From Chitinophaga chungangae (GTDB lineage Bacteria; Bacteroidota; Bacteroidia; Chitinophagales; Chitinophagaceae): a stretch of 64,000 bases of DNA. Both the position numbers and the translations under genes were made by a program. Shown piece after piece: positions 8,274 through 19,100 of this stretch. Below the pieces are notes generated by a model. It did not search any database, was not told where the DNA came from, and was given only the letters and a program-made list of their open reading frames with translations. How positions within the stretch are numbered: the stretch's first letter is position 1; the number at the start of each line of letters is the position of its first letter. The DNA is taken from the NCBI RefSeq assembly GCF_017742215.1, contig NZ_JAGHKP010000001.1, positions 62,001 to 126,000 on the forward strand, read 5' to 3'.

Positions 8274-8720
8274 TTATAAGTCGATGCTGGCGTTCCACCA
8301 TTCGGGGTCGAACTTTGCGTTGTATTTTTTGTAGAAATTGATCGCCGGTTCGTTCCATTCCAGTACCTGCCACACCATGCCGGAGAATTTTTTTTCTTTC
8401 GCTTCCACGATCAGCCGGTCGAACAACAATTTGCCGATCCCTTTCCCGCGGAAACTTTCCGTAACCACAATGTCTTCCAGGAACATCCTGCTGCCTTTCC
8501 AGGTGGAATAACGGATGTAATACAGTGCAATGCCCGTGACCACTCCATCTGATTCTGCTACAAACGCCCACCACACGGGGTTTGGGCCGAAGCCGCTTTC
8601 CTCGAAATGTTCCAGCGTAACGGTTACCTGTTCCGGCGCTTTTTCGTACAATGCCAGTTCCCGCACCAGTTCCATCATGCGCGGGCAATCCTTTTTTTCT
8701 GCTCTCCTGATCGTGATCAT
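8274..8720 (-). CDS. GNAT family N-acetyltransferase (SAT-like)
   Basis: A 148-residue single-domain GNAT acetyltransferase. The acetyl-CoA binding motif A is RGKGIGK (residues 91-97), preceded by FLEDIVV on beta-strand 4 and followed by the usual WNEPAINFYKKY segment. The N-terminal ELALYEKAPEQV is typical of the diamine/thialysine acetyltransferase (SAT) subgroup, so a polyamine or lysine-analogue substrate is a reasonable guess but not shown. The next gene upstream on the same strand lies 18 bases away, so they may be cotranscribed. Confidence 0.9.
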   Translation of the reverse strand: MITIRRAEKKDCPRMMELVRELALYEKAPEQVTVTLEHFEESGFGPNPVWWAFVAESDGVVTGIALYYIRYSTWKGSRMFLEDIVVTESFRGKGIGKLLFDRLIVEAKEKKFSGMVWQVLEWNEPAINFYKKYNAKFDPEWWNASIDL

Positions 8721-8738
8721 ATCGTTTGTTCGTGTGTT

Positions 8739-9959
8739 TTATTGTAAAGCCTGGTCGAGGTCGTTGAGAATGTCTGTCACCGATTCGATGCCCACGCTTA
8801 CGCGGATGAGGCCGTCGGTGATGTCGTATTTTTCGCGCAGTTCTTTCGGTACGCTGTAATGCGTCATGGATGCGGGGTGACAGATCAGCGTATCGCAGGT
8901 GCCGAGTGAAACGGCGCGCAGGCACATCTTCAGCCGGTCGATGAAACGTTTGCCCGCTTCCAGCCCGTCTTTCAGTTCAAAACTCATCATTGCGCCGGCA
9001 TGTTTCATCTGCCTGCTGGCAATCGCGAAATCAGGGTGCTCCGTAAGGCCGAGGTAATTCACTTTCGACACGGCCGGGTGCCCGTCCAGGAAACCGGCGA
9101 CTTCCATCGCGTTGTGGCAATGGCGTTCCATGCGTACTTCCAGCGTTTTGATGCCTTGTGTGAGCAGGAAAGCATCGAAGGGATTGCTGTTGGCGCCGAG
9201 CAGGCGGTGTACTTTTTCCACCGGGCCTTTCATCAGCTCAATATCGCGCCCGATCAGCACGCCGCCGATAGCGGTGCCATGGCCGTTGAGGAATTTGGTG
9301 GTGCTGTGAAACACATAATCCGCCCCGTAAGCAAAAGGTTGCTGCAGGTAAGGCGTGGCAAAAGTGTTGTCTACGGCGGAAACAAGCTCGTGCTCCCGCG
9401 CGATGCCAATGAGCGCCTCCAGGTCTACACAGCGAAGCGTAGGATTGGCGGGCGTTTCGAGGTACATCATTTTGATGGACGGATCGGCCTTGATGGCGGC
9501 GGCGGTTTTATCGGGGTCGCGCATGTCTATGATCACGGCTTCGATGCCGAGCGGGGGCAATATTTTGCGGAAAAGCTCTTCCGTGCCGCCGTACAACGAA
9601 TAATGCGAGATCACCTTGTCGCCCGACTTGAGATGGGAGAGGAACAGCGTGGAAAGCGCGCCCATGCCGGAGGAATGAAGCTTGGCCTTGGCCTGTAGCG
9701 GTGCGCCGTCCGGCCCGGTTAGACCGAAGGTTTCCAGCGCGGCGATCTTTTCTTCCGCTTCGCGGAAATTGGGACTGTCCCAGCGGGTGTAAATATAACC
9801 GTCTTCTTCCCCGGAAAAGCGGCGCATGCCCTGCTCGGCGGAATCGTACACGTAGGTGGAAGAAGCGTAAATGGGTGTGAGATGGGAGTATCTCGGGTCC
9901 TGCTCGTGACCGGCGTGCACGCATACGGAACTGAACCCTGAGAGCGGTGATTGTTTCAT
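8739..9959 (-). CDS. Trans-sulfuration PLP enzyme (cystathionine gamma-synthase / methionine gamma-lyase family)
   Basis: A 406-residue Cys/Met metabolism PLP-dependent enzyme. Lys222 in FHSTTKFLNGHG is the PLP Schiff-base lysine. Other marks are YIYTRWDSPNFREAEEKIAALE, SSGMGALSTL, the YGGTEELF phosphate-binding block, YLETPANPTLRCVDL and VDNTFATPYLQQP with the Asp that binds the PLP nitrogen. The C-terminal SLGTCDTLICHPASMTH is the family's substrate-end motif. Members differ in reaction (cystathionine synthesis or lysis, O-acetylhomoserine sulfhydrylation, methionine lysis); the sequence does not settle which. It shares a strand with the GNAT gene just downstream. Confidence 0.92.
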   Translation of the reverse strand: MKQSPLSGFSSVCVHAGHEQDPRYSHLTPIYASSTYVYDSAEQGMRRFSGEEDGYIYTRWDSPNFREAEEKIAALETFGLTGPDGAPLQAKAKLHSSGMGALSTLFLSHLKSGDKVISHYSLYGGTEELFRKILPPLGIEAVIIDMRDPDKTAAAIKADPSIKMMYLETPANPTLRCVDLEALIGIAREHELVSAVDNTFATPYLQQPFAYGADYVFHSTTKFLNGHGTAIGGVLIGRDIELMKGPVEKVHRLLGANSNPFDAFLLTQGIKTLEVRMERHCHNAMEVAGFLDGHPAVSKVNYLGLTEHPDFAIASRQMKHAGAMMSFELKDGLEAGKRFIDRLKMCLRAVSLGTCDTLICHPASMTHYSVPKELREKYDITDGLIRVSVGIESVTDILNDLDQALQ

Positions 9960-10032
9960 GAATGGGCTATTTGAATGTTTTCCTGTTATGAGTATCTTGT
10001 TAGTGAAATTACCTTGTAAAAATAAGAATTAG

Positions 10033-10527
10033 ATGAAGGAACTCCTACTGCGGTTCGCGATGTACAACATGTGGGCAAACCAGCGGCTGCTGGCGGTACT
10101 GAACGGGCTTACGGAAGAACAGCTGGACAGGGACCTCGGCAGCAGTTTCCCCAGCCTTCGCGCCACGGCCTATCACATGTGGAACTCGGAAGGCATATGG
10201 CTGCAGCGTTTGCAGCTGCTCAGCCCGGTGTTGCCCCCGGCCCGGGACTTCAGCGGCAGCTGGCAGGAATTCGCGCAGCGTTACAGCAGGCAGAACGAAC
10301 AGGTGAAAGATCTCATCGCAACGGCTTCGGATGCGAAGCTGGCCCATACCATTGAGTACATTCACCCGGTGAAAGGCGTATGCAAATCGTCTGTGGTGGA
10401 TACGCTTTTGATGATATTCAACCATACCACCTATCACCGCGGCCAGCTGGTTACCATGCTGCGCCGGCTGGGCGTTTCGAAGATCCCTTCCACTGATTTC
10501 ATCGAATACACCCTGATAAAAAAATAA
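10033..10527 (+). CDS. DinB-like four-helix-bundle protein
   Basis: A 164-residue DinB/YfiT-type protein, predicted as a four-helix bundle that holds a divalent metal through a His triad. His48 (ATAYHMWNSE) and His131/His135 (FNHTTYHRGQL) fit that triad. The family includes metal-dependent thiol transferases and damage-induced proteins; no specific reaction can be assigned. The following Nudix-like gene is 23 bases away on the same strand. A related but different four-helix protein (DUF1569) is at 36.8-37.3 kb. Confidence 0.88.
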   Translation: MKELLLRFAMYNMWANQRLLAVLNGLTEEQLDRDLGSSFPSLRATAYHMWNSEGIWLQRLQLLSPVLPPARDFSGSWQEFAQRYSRQNEQVKDLIATASDAKLAHTIEYIHPVKGVCKSSVVDTLLMIFNHTTYHRGQLVTMLRRLGVSKIPSTDFIEYTLIKK

Positions 10528-10550
10528 AATACCCTTATTTTACGGATATT

Positions 10551-11246
10551 ATGAGCCCTGCATCCTTTTACGCGAACGTACCCAGGCACCTGGTAGCAGT
10601 AGACTGCATCATTTTCGGCTTCGAAGATGGGAAGTTAAAGCTCCTCATTATCAAACGGAAAGTAGACCCGATGGAAGGCGCATGGTCGCTGGTGGGCGGT
10701 TTTGTGCAGGAAGGGGAAAGTACGGACAATGCGGCTATCAGGGTGTTGCGGCAGACCACCGGCATCCAGGACATTTACATGGACCAGCTGCAGAGTTACG
10801 GCGATACGGACAGGGATACGGGCGCGCGGGTGATTTCCATCGCGTATTACGCGTTGATCCGCATCAGCGAGCACGACCGGCTGCTGGCCAATGCGCACGG
10901 CGCGCACTGGCTCAGCCTGCACCAAATCCCCGAGCTGATCTTCGACCATAACAAGATGCTGAACGACGCAATGGCCCGTTTGCGTGACCAGGCGCATTTC
11001 CACCCGATCGGTTTCGAGCTGCTGCCGGAAAAGTTCACGCTGCCGCAGCTGAGAAATTTGTACGAGGAAATCTATCAGCGTCCGCTGGATAAACGCAACT
11101 TCAGGAAGAAGATACTGGCAATGGACATCCTGGAAAAACTGGAGGAAAAAGACAAAAGCTCGTCCAAAAAAGGCGCGCACCTCTACCGGTTCGACAGGCT
11201 GAAGTACGACGCGCTAACCCAGCACGGGCTTGTATTCGAGATATAG
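10551..11246 (+). CDS. Nudix-related transcriptional regulator (NrtR/AraR-like)
   Basis: A 231-residue protein with an N-terminal Nudix fold (residues about 10-145) and a C-terminal winged-helix part (about 155-231, with LPQLRNLYEEIYQRPLDKRNFRKKIL). The Nudix box (residues 50-72) keeps the G and first E but lacks the catalytic REUXEE glutamates: positions expected to be E are V65, Q68 and T69. This loss is known in the Nudix-derived regulators NrtR and Bacteroides AraR, which bind ADP-ribose or sugars instead of hydrolysing. It is therefore more likely a repressor than a hydrolase. No NAD or sugar genes are adjacent, so the regulon is unknown. Confidence 0.85.
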   Translation: MSPASFYANVPRHLVAVDCIIFGFEDGKLKLLIIKRKVDPMEGAWSLVGGFVQEGESTDNAAIRVLRQTTGIQDIYMDQLQSYGDTDRDTGARVISIAYYALIRISEHDRLLANAHGAHWLSLHQIPELIFDHNKMLNDAMARLRDQAHFHPIGFELLPEKFTLPQLRNLYEEIYQRPLDKRNFRKKILAMDILEKLEEKDKSSSKKGAHLYRFDRLKYDALTQHGLVFEI

Positions 11247-11356
11247 TTTTCCCGGTTGCCGTTCCGTTTTCGTTATCCCAATTACGCTTGAGGCGGACTT
11301 GATCGGGTGTTGATGCGGGTAAAATACCATTAACGAATGCTTTGTTGTATGCAAAA

Positions 11357-11388
11357 AAAAGTGCAGACCGCATCCGGCCTGCACTTTT
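11357..11388. terminator. Bidirectional terminator between Nudix regulator and fabH
   Basis: Ten-base stem AAAAGTGCAG / CTGCACTTTT (11357-11366, 11379-11388) between two convergent genes, with A and T runs on both sides. Confidence 0.75.
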
Positions 11389-11414
11389 GTATGAATAGTT
11401 TGCGCTGAAGTTCT

Positions 11415-12419
11415 TTAATTAGCTGAGCCGTCGTAAGCCCATTTCACGTAGCAGGCGCCCCAGGTGAACCCGCCGCCGAAGGCCGCCAGTACGAGGTTGT
11501 CGCCTTTTTTTAATCGATTTTCCCAATCCCAGAGGCATAAAGGAATGGTGCCGGCGGTGGTGTTGCCATACCGCTGGATGTTGATCATTACCTTTTCGGG
11601 AGACATGCCCATATAGTCCGCCGTGGCGCTGATGATGCGCAGGTTGGCCTGGTGGGGCACCAGCCATGCGATATCGTCTGCGGAGAGGTGGTTGCGCTCC
11701 ATGATGCTGCGGGCGGCGTCTGCCATGTTGGCTACGGCGTATTTGAATACGGTCTTGCCTTCCTGGAACACGTAATGTTCGCGCGCGGCAACGGTTTCGG
11801 CGGAAGCGGGGCGGGCGGAGCCGCCGGCTTTCATGTTCAGGAATTCCCTGCCGTGGCCGTCGCTTTTAAGCACAGCGTCGAGCACGCCGAAACCTTCGGT
11901 GTTGGGCTCCAGCAGCACGCCGCCGGCGCCGTCGCCAAAGATGATGCAGGTGGCGCGGTCTGTATAGTCGATGATGGAGCTCATTTTATCGGCCCCGATG
12001 ATCATTACTTTTTTGTAGCGGCCGCTTTCGATGAAGCGGGCGCCGGTATCGAGCGCGTAGAGGAAGCCGGAGCAGGCTGCGCCGATATCGAACCCGAAGG
12101 CGTTTTTGGCGCCGATCTTATCCGTAACAACATTGGCGGTGGCGGGAAACACCATGTCGGGCGTAACGGTGGCCACGATCAGCAGATCGATCTCTTCCGG
12201 CCTGATCCCCCTTTTTTTGCATATTTCAAGAGCTACCGGCACACACAGCTCTGAAGTGCCTTTCCCTTCCCCCTTCAATATCCTCCGCTCTTTAATGCCC
12301 GTCCTGGTCGTTATCCATTCATCTGTCGTCTCTACGAGTTTCTCCAATTCCTGGTTAGTCAGTACATAGTCGGGAACATACCCACCCACCGCCGTGATAG
12401 CGGCTGTAATTTTGCTCAT
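11415..12419 (-). CDS. fabH: 3-oxoacyl-ACP synthase III (FabH)
   Basis: A 334-residue ketoacyl-ACP synthase III that starts fatty acid chains by condensing acyl-CoA with malonyl-ACP. The catalytic triad is visible: Cys116 in [11 protein letters not shown], His in [11 protein letters not shown] and Asn in [12 protein letters not shown]. The N-terminal [12 protein letters not shown] and the [14 protein letters not shown] motif are standard. In Bacteroidota FabH commonly uses branched starters. The gene is divergent from ruvA, with 93 bases between them. Confidence 0.96.
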   Translation of the reverse strand: MSKITAAITAVGGYVPDYVLTNQELEKLVETTDEWITTRTGIKERRILKGEGKGTSELCVPVALEICKKRGIRPEEIDLLIVATVTPDMVFPATANVVTDKIGAKNAFGFDIGAACSGFLYALDTGARFIESGRYKKVMIIGADKMSSIIDYTDRATCIIFGDGAGGVLLEPNTEGFGVLDAVLKSDGHGREFLNMKAGGSARPASAETVAAREHYVFQEGKTVFKYAVANMADAARSIMERNHLSADDIAWLVPHQANLRIISATADYMGMSPEKVMINIQRYGNTTAGTIPLCLWDWENRLKKGDNLVLAAFGGGFTWGACYVKWAYDGSAN

Positions 12420-12512
12420 ATTGTTCGGATAAGTTATAAAATGGGCGTAAAAATACGACTTAAACGAATAATTATATTTATAAGTTAAATTCGCCGGCAG
12501 ATAATTTTCAAT

Positions 12513-13100
12513 ATGATCGCATACCTGAATGGCAAATTAGCCCTGAAAACGCCCACCCTCGTGCACCTCGACGTAAACGGGGTAGGTTACGAGGTGCATA
12601 TCAGTCTTCATACCTGGAGCCAGATCCAGGGAATGGACAACTGTAAGCTGCTCACTTACGTACATATCAAGGAAGACGCGCATACCATGTTCGGCTTTTT
12701 TTCCGATGCGGAAAGGACCGTATTCCTGCAGTTGATCAGCGTTTCAGGGGTAGGGGCCGCCACTGCCCGGGTGATGCTCAGCTCCCTGCAGCCGGAAGAC
12801 GTGCAGCGGGCCATCCTGATGGAAAACGAAAAAATGCTCGAAGGCGTGAAGGGCATCGGCGCGAAAACCGCCAAGCGCATCATTCTCGAGCTAAAAGACA
12901 AAATGAAGAAACACCGCGAAGATGTAGTACATTTATCGCTTAATACCCACAATACAATACAGGATGATGCGTTAAATGCTTTGGTAACCCTGGGGATAGC
13001 TCGGAATGTGGCAGAACAGGCGATACAAAGGGTGTTGAAAACCGAGCCACAATTGAATGAATTGGAGGCACTTATCAAAAAATCCCTTAAAAATTTATAA
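12513..13100 (+). CDS. ruvA: Holliday junction branch migration protein RuvA
   Basis: A 195-residue RuvA, which binds four-way DNA junctions and loads the RuvB helicase. An OB-fold N-terminus ([28 protein letters not shown]) is followed by two helix-hairpin-helix motifs, [12 protein letters not shown] and [19 protein letters not shown], then a flexible linker and a C-terminal three-helix domain ([11 protein letters not shown]...AIQRVL). ruvA directly upstream of sprA is a common Bacteroidota arrangement. Confidence 0.96.
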   Translation: MIAYLNGKLALKTPTLVHLDVNGVGYEVHISLHTWSQIQGMDNCKLLTYVHIKEDAHTMFGFFSDAERTVFLQLISVSGVGAATARVMLSSLQPEDVQRAILMENEKMLEGVKGIGAKTAKRIILELKDKMKKHREDVVHLSLNTHNTIQDDALNALVTLGIARNVAEQAIQRVLKTEPQLNELEALIKKSLKNL

Positions 13101-13136
13101 TTTTAAGTCCTTGACCTCTATAAAACCTAAGATCGC

Positions 13137-16100
13137 TTGGCAAGAAAGAAATACTATGGTGCACTTGCAGTAATAGGTGTTGTATCTTTTATCATTGTTG
13201 ATTCGGCCGCCAGAAACAAAACCAGTTCGGGATATACCTATAGAAATTTAAGCGGGCTTGCGGAGGGGAAAATTGATATAACCAACGTTACCAACGTTCC
13301 AGATACGACTACTAAACCGGATACACTGAAGTATCCCATCCGCGACAGGAGGGGCACTTCCGTAACGGACCCCGTGCGCAATGCCATCGACCTGAAAGAT
13401 CCCGCAAACATCAAGAAAAACGTTGAATACGACCCCGTTACCAAACAATACATCGTTACCGAAAAAATAGGCGACCGGTTCTACCGCCAGCCCACCGTAA
13501 TGAGCTTCGGCGACTTTTACCGCCTCCAGGCCGCCCAAAGCGAAAACGAATACTGGCAGAAACGCGCCGGCACCATCGGTAACCTCAACCAGCGCGCCGG
13601 CGCCCCGCAGCTTTATTACGGCGATAAACTCTTCGACCGTGTGTTCGGCGGCACCAAGGTAGACATCAAGCCGCAGGGTAGCCTCGGGCTTACTTTTGGT
13701 TACCAGGGGCAGAACGTGAAAAACCCCGTACTGGTGGAAAGAGCCCGTAAAAACGGCGGCTTCGACTTCGACATCGACATCAACATGAACGTGACGGGCA
13801 AGATCGGGGACAAACTCAAACTCATCACCAACTATAACACCCAGTCTACCTTCGACTTCGAAAACCAGGTAAAACTGGAATATACCGGCTACCAGGACGA
13901 GATCATCAAAAAAATAGAAGCGGGCAACGTGAGCTTCCCCCTGAGCAGTTCGCTTATTCCCGGCGTACAAAGCCTTTTCGGCGTGAAGACCCAGCTGCAG
14001 TTCGGCCGCCTTACCATGACCAGCGTGCTTAGCAACCAGAAATCGCAAAAGCAGAACATGGTGCTGCGGGGAGGCAACAGCGTAACGGATTTCGTGCGCC
14101 GGGCGGACGAGTATGAAGACAACCGGCACTTCCTGCTGTCCCAGTACTTCCGCGATACCTTCAACTACGCCATGGCCACCCTGCCCGCCATCCGCACGCA
14201 GGCAAACATTACCCGCATCGAGGTGTGGGTAACCAACAAATCCGGCGCTACTACAGACACGAGGGACATCGTGGGCCTCATGGACCTCGGCGAAAACCGA
14301 CCGTATAATACCGCCATCACCAGTCTTACCAGCAGCCGCCTGCCGAACAACGGCTCCAACGACCTTTACCAGAACCTGGCGAGCGACGCCGGTGCCCGCA
14401 ACACCGGCACCGTGGTAAGCCGCCTGCTGGGCCTCGGTCTTCAGCCGGTGCAGGATTTCGAAAAAACCTTCGCCCGCAAACTGGATTCCACGGACTACAT
14501 CCTCAACCGCCAGATCGGTTTTATCTCCCTGGTGCAGCAGCTGCAGCCGGACGAAGTGCTGGCCGTGGCTTATGAATACACTTACAACGGCAAGGTTTTT
14601 AAAGTGGGCGAGTTCTCGCAGGACGTGCCGCCCGACCAGAACAACTCCGCCAACCAGCGCATCCTGTTCCTGAAAATGCTGAAAGCCACCTCCGCGAGGC
14701 CGGCTTTGCCGATTTGGGACCTGATGATGAAAAATATTTATTCTACGGACGCGTTCCAGATCAACCGCGCAGACTTCAAGCTGGACGTGCTGTACAAAGA
14801 CCCGGGCACCGATACCCGCGCCCCCAGCGAAAAACGTTACCTGCCCGATGCGCAGGGCCAGTATTCCGGCGCGCCCATCATTACCCTGCTGAACCTCGAC
14901 CGTTTGAATAACCAGAACGATCCCCAGCCGGACGGTGTGTTCGATTACGTGGAAGGTTTCACCATCTTCCCGCAGAACGGCAAGATCATGTTCCCCGTGC
15001 TGGAGCCTTTCGGCGAATCGCTGCGGCCCGTGTTCGGCGGAAATCCCGCGCTGGAGAAACAGTACATGTACACCATGCTGTACGATTCCATCAAAGTGAT
15101 CGCCCAGCAGTTTCCCAACCTCAACCGGTACCTGCTGCGCGGCTCTTATAAATCCGCCAATTCCTCCGAAATTTCCCTCAACGCGCTCAACATCCCCAGG
15201 GGATCGGTGACCGTTACGGCCGGCGGGCAGCAGCTGCGTGAAGACGTGGACTTTGTTATCGACTACAACCTGGGCCGTATCAAGATCATCAACGGCGGGG
15301 TGCTCAGCTCCGGCGTGCCGATCAACGTACAGTTCGAGAACAATGCGCTGTTTGGCCAGCAGGTGCGCAACTACATGGGCACCCGTCTCGATTATTACGT
15401 GAACGACAAGCTGAACCTGGGCGGTACCGTGGTGAGAATGAGCGAAAGGCCCTATTACCAGAAAGTGAATTATGGCGACGACCCGATCAAAAACACCGTG
15501 GTGGGGCTGGACGCGAACTATATTTCCGAATGGCGCGGTCTTTCCCGGATGCTGGATAAACTGCCCAATTACCAGACGCAGCAGCCCGCCACCATCAACT
15601 TCACGGGCGAGGTAGCGCGGCTCTTCCCCGGGCACAGCAAACTGGTGAACGAGCCCGGCAGCAAACAGGGTCAGGTAATGATCGACGATTTCGAAGGCGC
15701 CCGCAACGGCTACGACCTGAAGTTCCCTGCCACCGCCTGGAGCCTGGCCTCCACCCCACGCGACGCGACGGACGCGGCCGGCAACATCCTCTTCCCCGAA
15801 GCCGCTTTCAACGATACGCTGGCATACGGCAAAAACAGGGCGCTGCTGGCCTGGTACATCATCGAGCCCACGCTGCAGATCCCGCGTTCGCCGAACCTGC
15901 CGCCGGGCGTAACGGACGCATCGCAGTCCGACCCGCGCACCAGGCTGATCTATCAAAGAGACGTGTTCCCCAACCGCTCCACCGACTTCGGCCAGAGCCA
16001 GCTGAGCACGCTCGACCTCGCTTATTATCCTGAAGAAAAAGGCCCGTATAACTTCGAAAGCACCGCGGGCGCGCTCACGCCGCAAGGCAGGCTGCGCAAC

Positions 16101-19100
16101 CCGGCGTCCCGCTGGGGCGGCATCATGCGCGCGATCGACAACAGCGACTTCGAAACGGCCAATATCGAGTTCATCGAGTTCTGGATACCCGATCCGTTCT
16201 TCAATAATCCAAGCAGCTCCGGCGGTTCTTTGTATTTCAACCTCGGCAACGTGTCTGAAGACGTATTGAAAGATTCCCGCAAATCATTCGAGAACGGCCT
16301 GCCCGACCCGAACACCGGCCTGAACAAAGTGGATTCCACCAAATGGGGCCGCGTGCCGAAGTTCCAGCAGCAGATCACCCAGGCGTTCGACAACGATCCC
16401 GCCATCCGCCGTTACCAGGACGTTGGTTTCGACGGTCTCGAAAACAACGATGAAAAGAATTTCCGCGCACAATACCTGCAGGACCTCGCCGCCGTATTCG
16501 GTGCCTCGTCGCCCGCTTACCAGGACGTAGCCAACGACCCGTCCAACGACGACTACAAATGGTACCGCGACCCTTCGTACGACGCGGCGAGAACGGACAT
16601 CCTGGGCCGTTACAAAAGGATCAACGGGCCGGACGGCAACTCCCCCGTGTCCAACGACAACTCCCAGTTCTCCAACGCAGCCACCAACTATCCCGAATCG
16701 GAAGACCTGAACCGGGACAACACCATGAACGAAACGGAAGAATATTTCCAGTACCGCGTAGACCTGAAGCCGGATATGCAGGTGGGCAGCAATTACGTGG
16801 TAGACCGCTTCGTGACCCGCGTAACGCTTCCCAACGGCCAGCAGGCGGACCAGACCTGGTACCAGTTCAAGGTGCCGGTAACGCAATACGACCGGAAAGT
16901 GGGCAACATCCCCGACTTCAAGAGCATCCGTTTTATGCGTATGTTCCTCACCGGTTTCGAAGATTCCGTCGTGCTGCGTTTCGCCAAGCTCGATCTCGTG
17001 CGCAATCAATGGCGCCGTTATTTATACGAACTGCGCCCCGGCGACCCGGTGCCGGTAGATCAAAACACGGTGTTCAACGCTTCCGCCGTGAACATCGAGG
17101 AAAACTCCAAGCGCCAGCCCGTTCCATACGTGCTGCCTCCCGGCATCCTGCGGCAGAACACGTTGAGCACCAACAGCACGAACATTTTGCTGAACGAACA
17201 GGCACTGTCTGCACAGATCTGCAACCTGAAAGACGGCGAAGTGCGCGCCATGTACAAAAACGTGCCGCTCGACCTGCGCCAGTACAAACGCCTCCAGATG
17301 TTCCTGCACTCCGAGGCCGTAAGCGACCCGCTGTCTCTCAAAGACGGTCAGCTTCAGGCCATCATCCGCGTGGGCAGCGACTTCACCGAAAACTACTACG
17401 AATACCGCATCCCGCTGAAAGTAACGCCCTGGGGCTCTGCGCGCGACACGGAAATATGGCCCGTTGAAAACGACGTGGACCTCGACCTGGACAAATTCGC
17501 CCAGCTGAAGCAAAAACGTAACATGAGCGGCGCCAGCCCGCTGGTACCTTATGAAGAAACCGAAGGCGCGAACGTGCTTTCCGTGGTGGGCAACCCCAGT
17601 CTCGGCGACGTTCGCAACATTATGATCGGCGTGCTGAACCCGAAAGACGACGGCCTGCCCAAATGCACGGAAGTCTGGTTCAACGAGCTTCGCCTTACCG
17701 GTCTTGACGAAAAAGGCGGCTATGCCGCGCTTGCCAGGGTAGACCTTGGCCTGAGCGACCTCGGTACGGTCACCTTCAGCGGCAACATGCACACTTCGGG
17801 CTTCGGTAATATCGACCAGCGCGTGAACGACCGTTTCCGCGACAACTACCTGCAATACGATATCGCCGCCAACATCGACCCGGGTAAATTGCTGCCGAAG
17901 AACCTGGGCATTACCATCCCCGTGTACGCCGGTTATTCGCAAACCACCAGCAACCCGGAATACGATCCGTACGACCTGGACATTAAGCTGAAAGACAAGC
18001 TGGCGCTGGCACGCGACCGGGAAGCCCGTGATTCCATCAAAAAAGACGCGCAGGACTTTACGTCCATCACCAGCCTCAACTTTACCAACGTGCGCAAGCT
18101 GGCGCTGGACAAAAAGAAGAACCGTCTCTGGGACATCGAGAACTTCGACGTAAGTTATTCTTATTCGCAGATCAGCCGTCATAACCCGCAGATACAAAGC
18201 GACGTGCTCACCCGCCACCGCGGCGGCCTGGGTTACAACTATGCCGGCCAGCAGAAATTCCTCGAGCCGCTGAAAGGCCTTATCAAAAGCAAAAGCCCGT
18301 GGCTGGCGTTGCTGCGCGATTTCAACGTGAACTACGTTCCCACGCTCATCAGCTTCAGGGCGGACATCACGCGGCAATTCGGCGCCACCCGCATGCGCAA
18401 CATCGGCGGCGGCGGGTTCCTGCTGCAGGAAACGTACGATAAATATTTCCGTTTCGACCGGTATTATTCATTCAAGTGGGACCTTTCCCGCAGCCTGTCT
18501 GTCGACTTCAACGCCGTGAACAATTCACGCATCGACGAACCGGCGGGAAGGATCAACACCGGGCCGAAAAAAGATACCGTGAGCCACAACTTCTGGAACG
18601 GCGGCCGCACCACCAACTATTTCCAGAACGCGAACGTGACCTATACGCTGCCCACCACCAAAGTGCCGGCCCTGAGCTGGACGAACGTGGCGCTGAGCTA
18701 CGCAACGGAATACCGCTGGATCGGCGCGTCAAGGCTGGCGACTTACCTCGGCAACGCCATCGAGAACTCGAACCAGAAAACGCTGAACGCGGAATTCAAA
18801 TTCAATGAACTGTACAACCGCAGCAAATGGTTGCGGAAAATAAACGCCACCTCCGGTTCGTCGAGCGAATATGTGCCGCCGATGATGAACAATACGCCCG
18901 CCGCGCAAAAACAGCAGCAGGCTAAAAAAGAAGAGGAAGGCGATGGCATGTCGCCGGTCGTGAAAGGACTGATGCGTGTCGTGATGGCGCTGAAACGCGT
19001 GAACGTGAACTATTCCGAGAATGCCGGCACGCGTATGCCGGGCTACCTGGACAGTACGAAGCTGCTGGGCATGAACTGGCAGTCTATGGCGCCGGGCCTC

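Noticed and set aside
10551-11246. Nudix hydrolase
   Set aside because: Catalytic Glu residues of the Nudix box are missing; regulator is the better reading.
13248-16085. 945-codon open frame on the minus strand inside sprA
   Set aside because: Exactly antisense to sprA, with His/Val/Arg-rich composition and no motif; long antisense frames are expected from codon bias in GC-rich genes.
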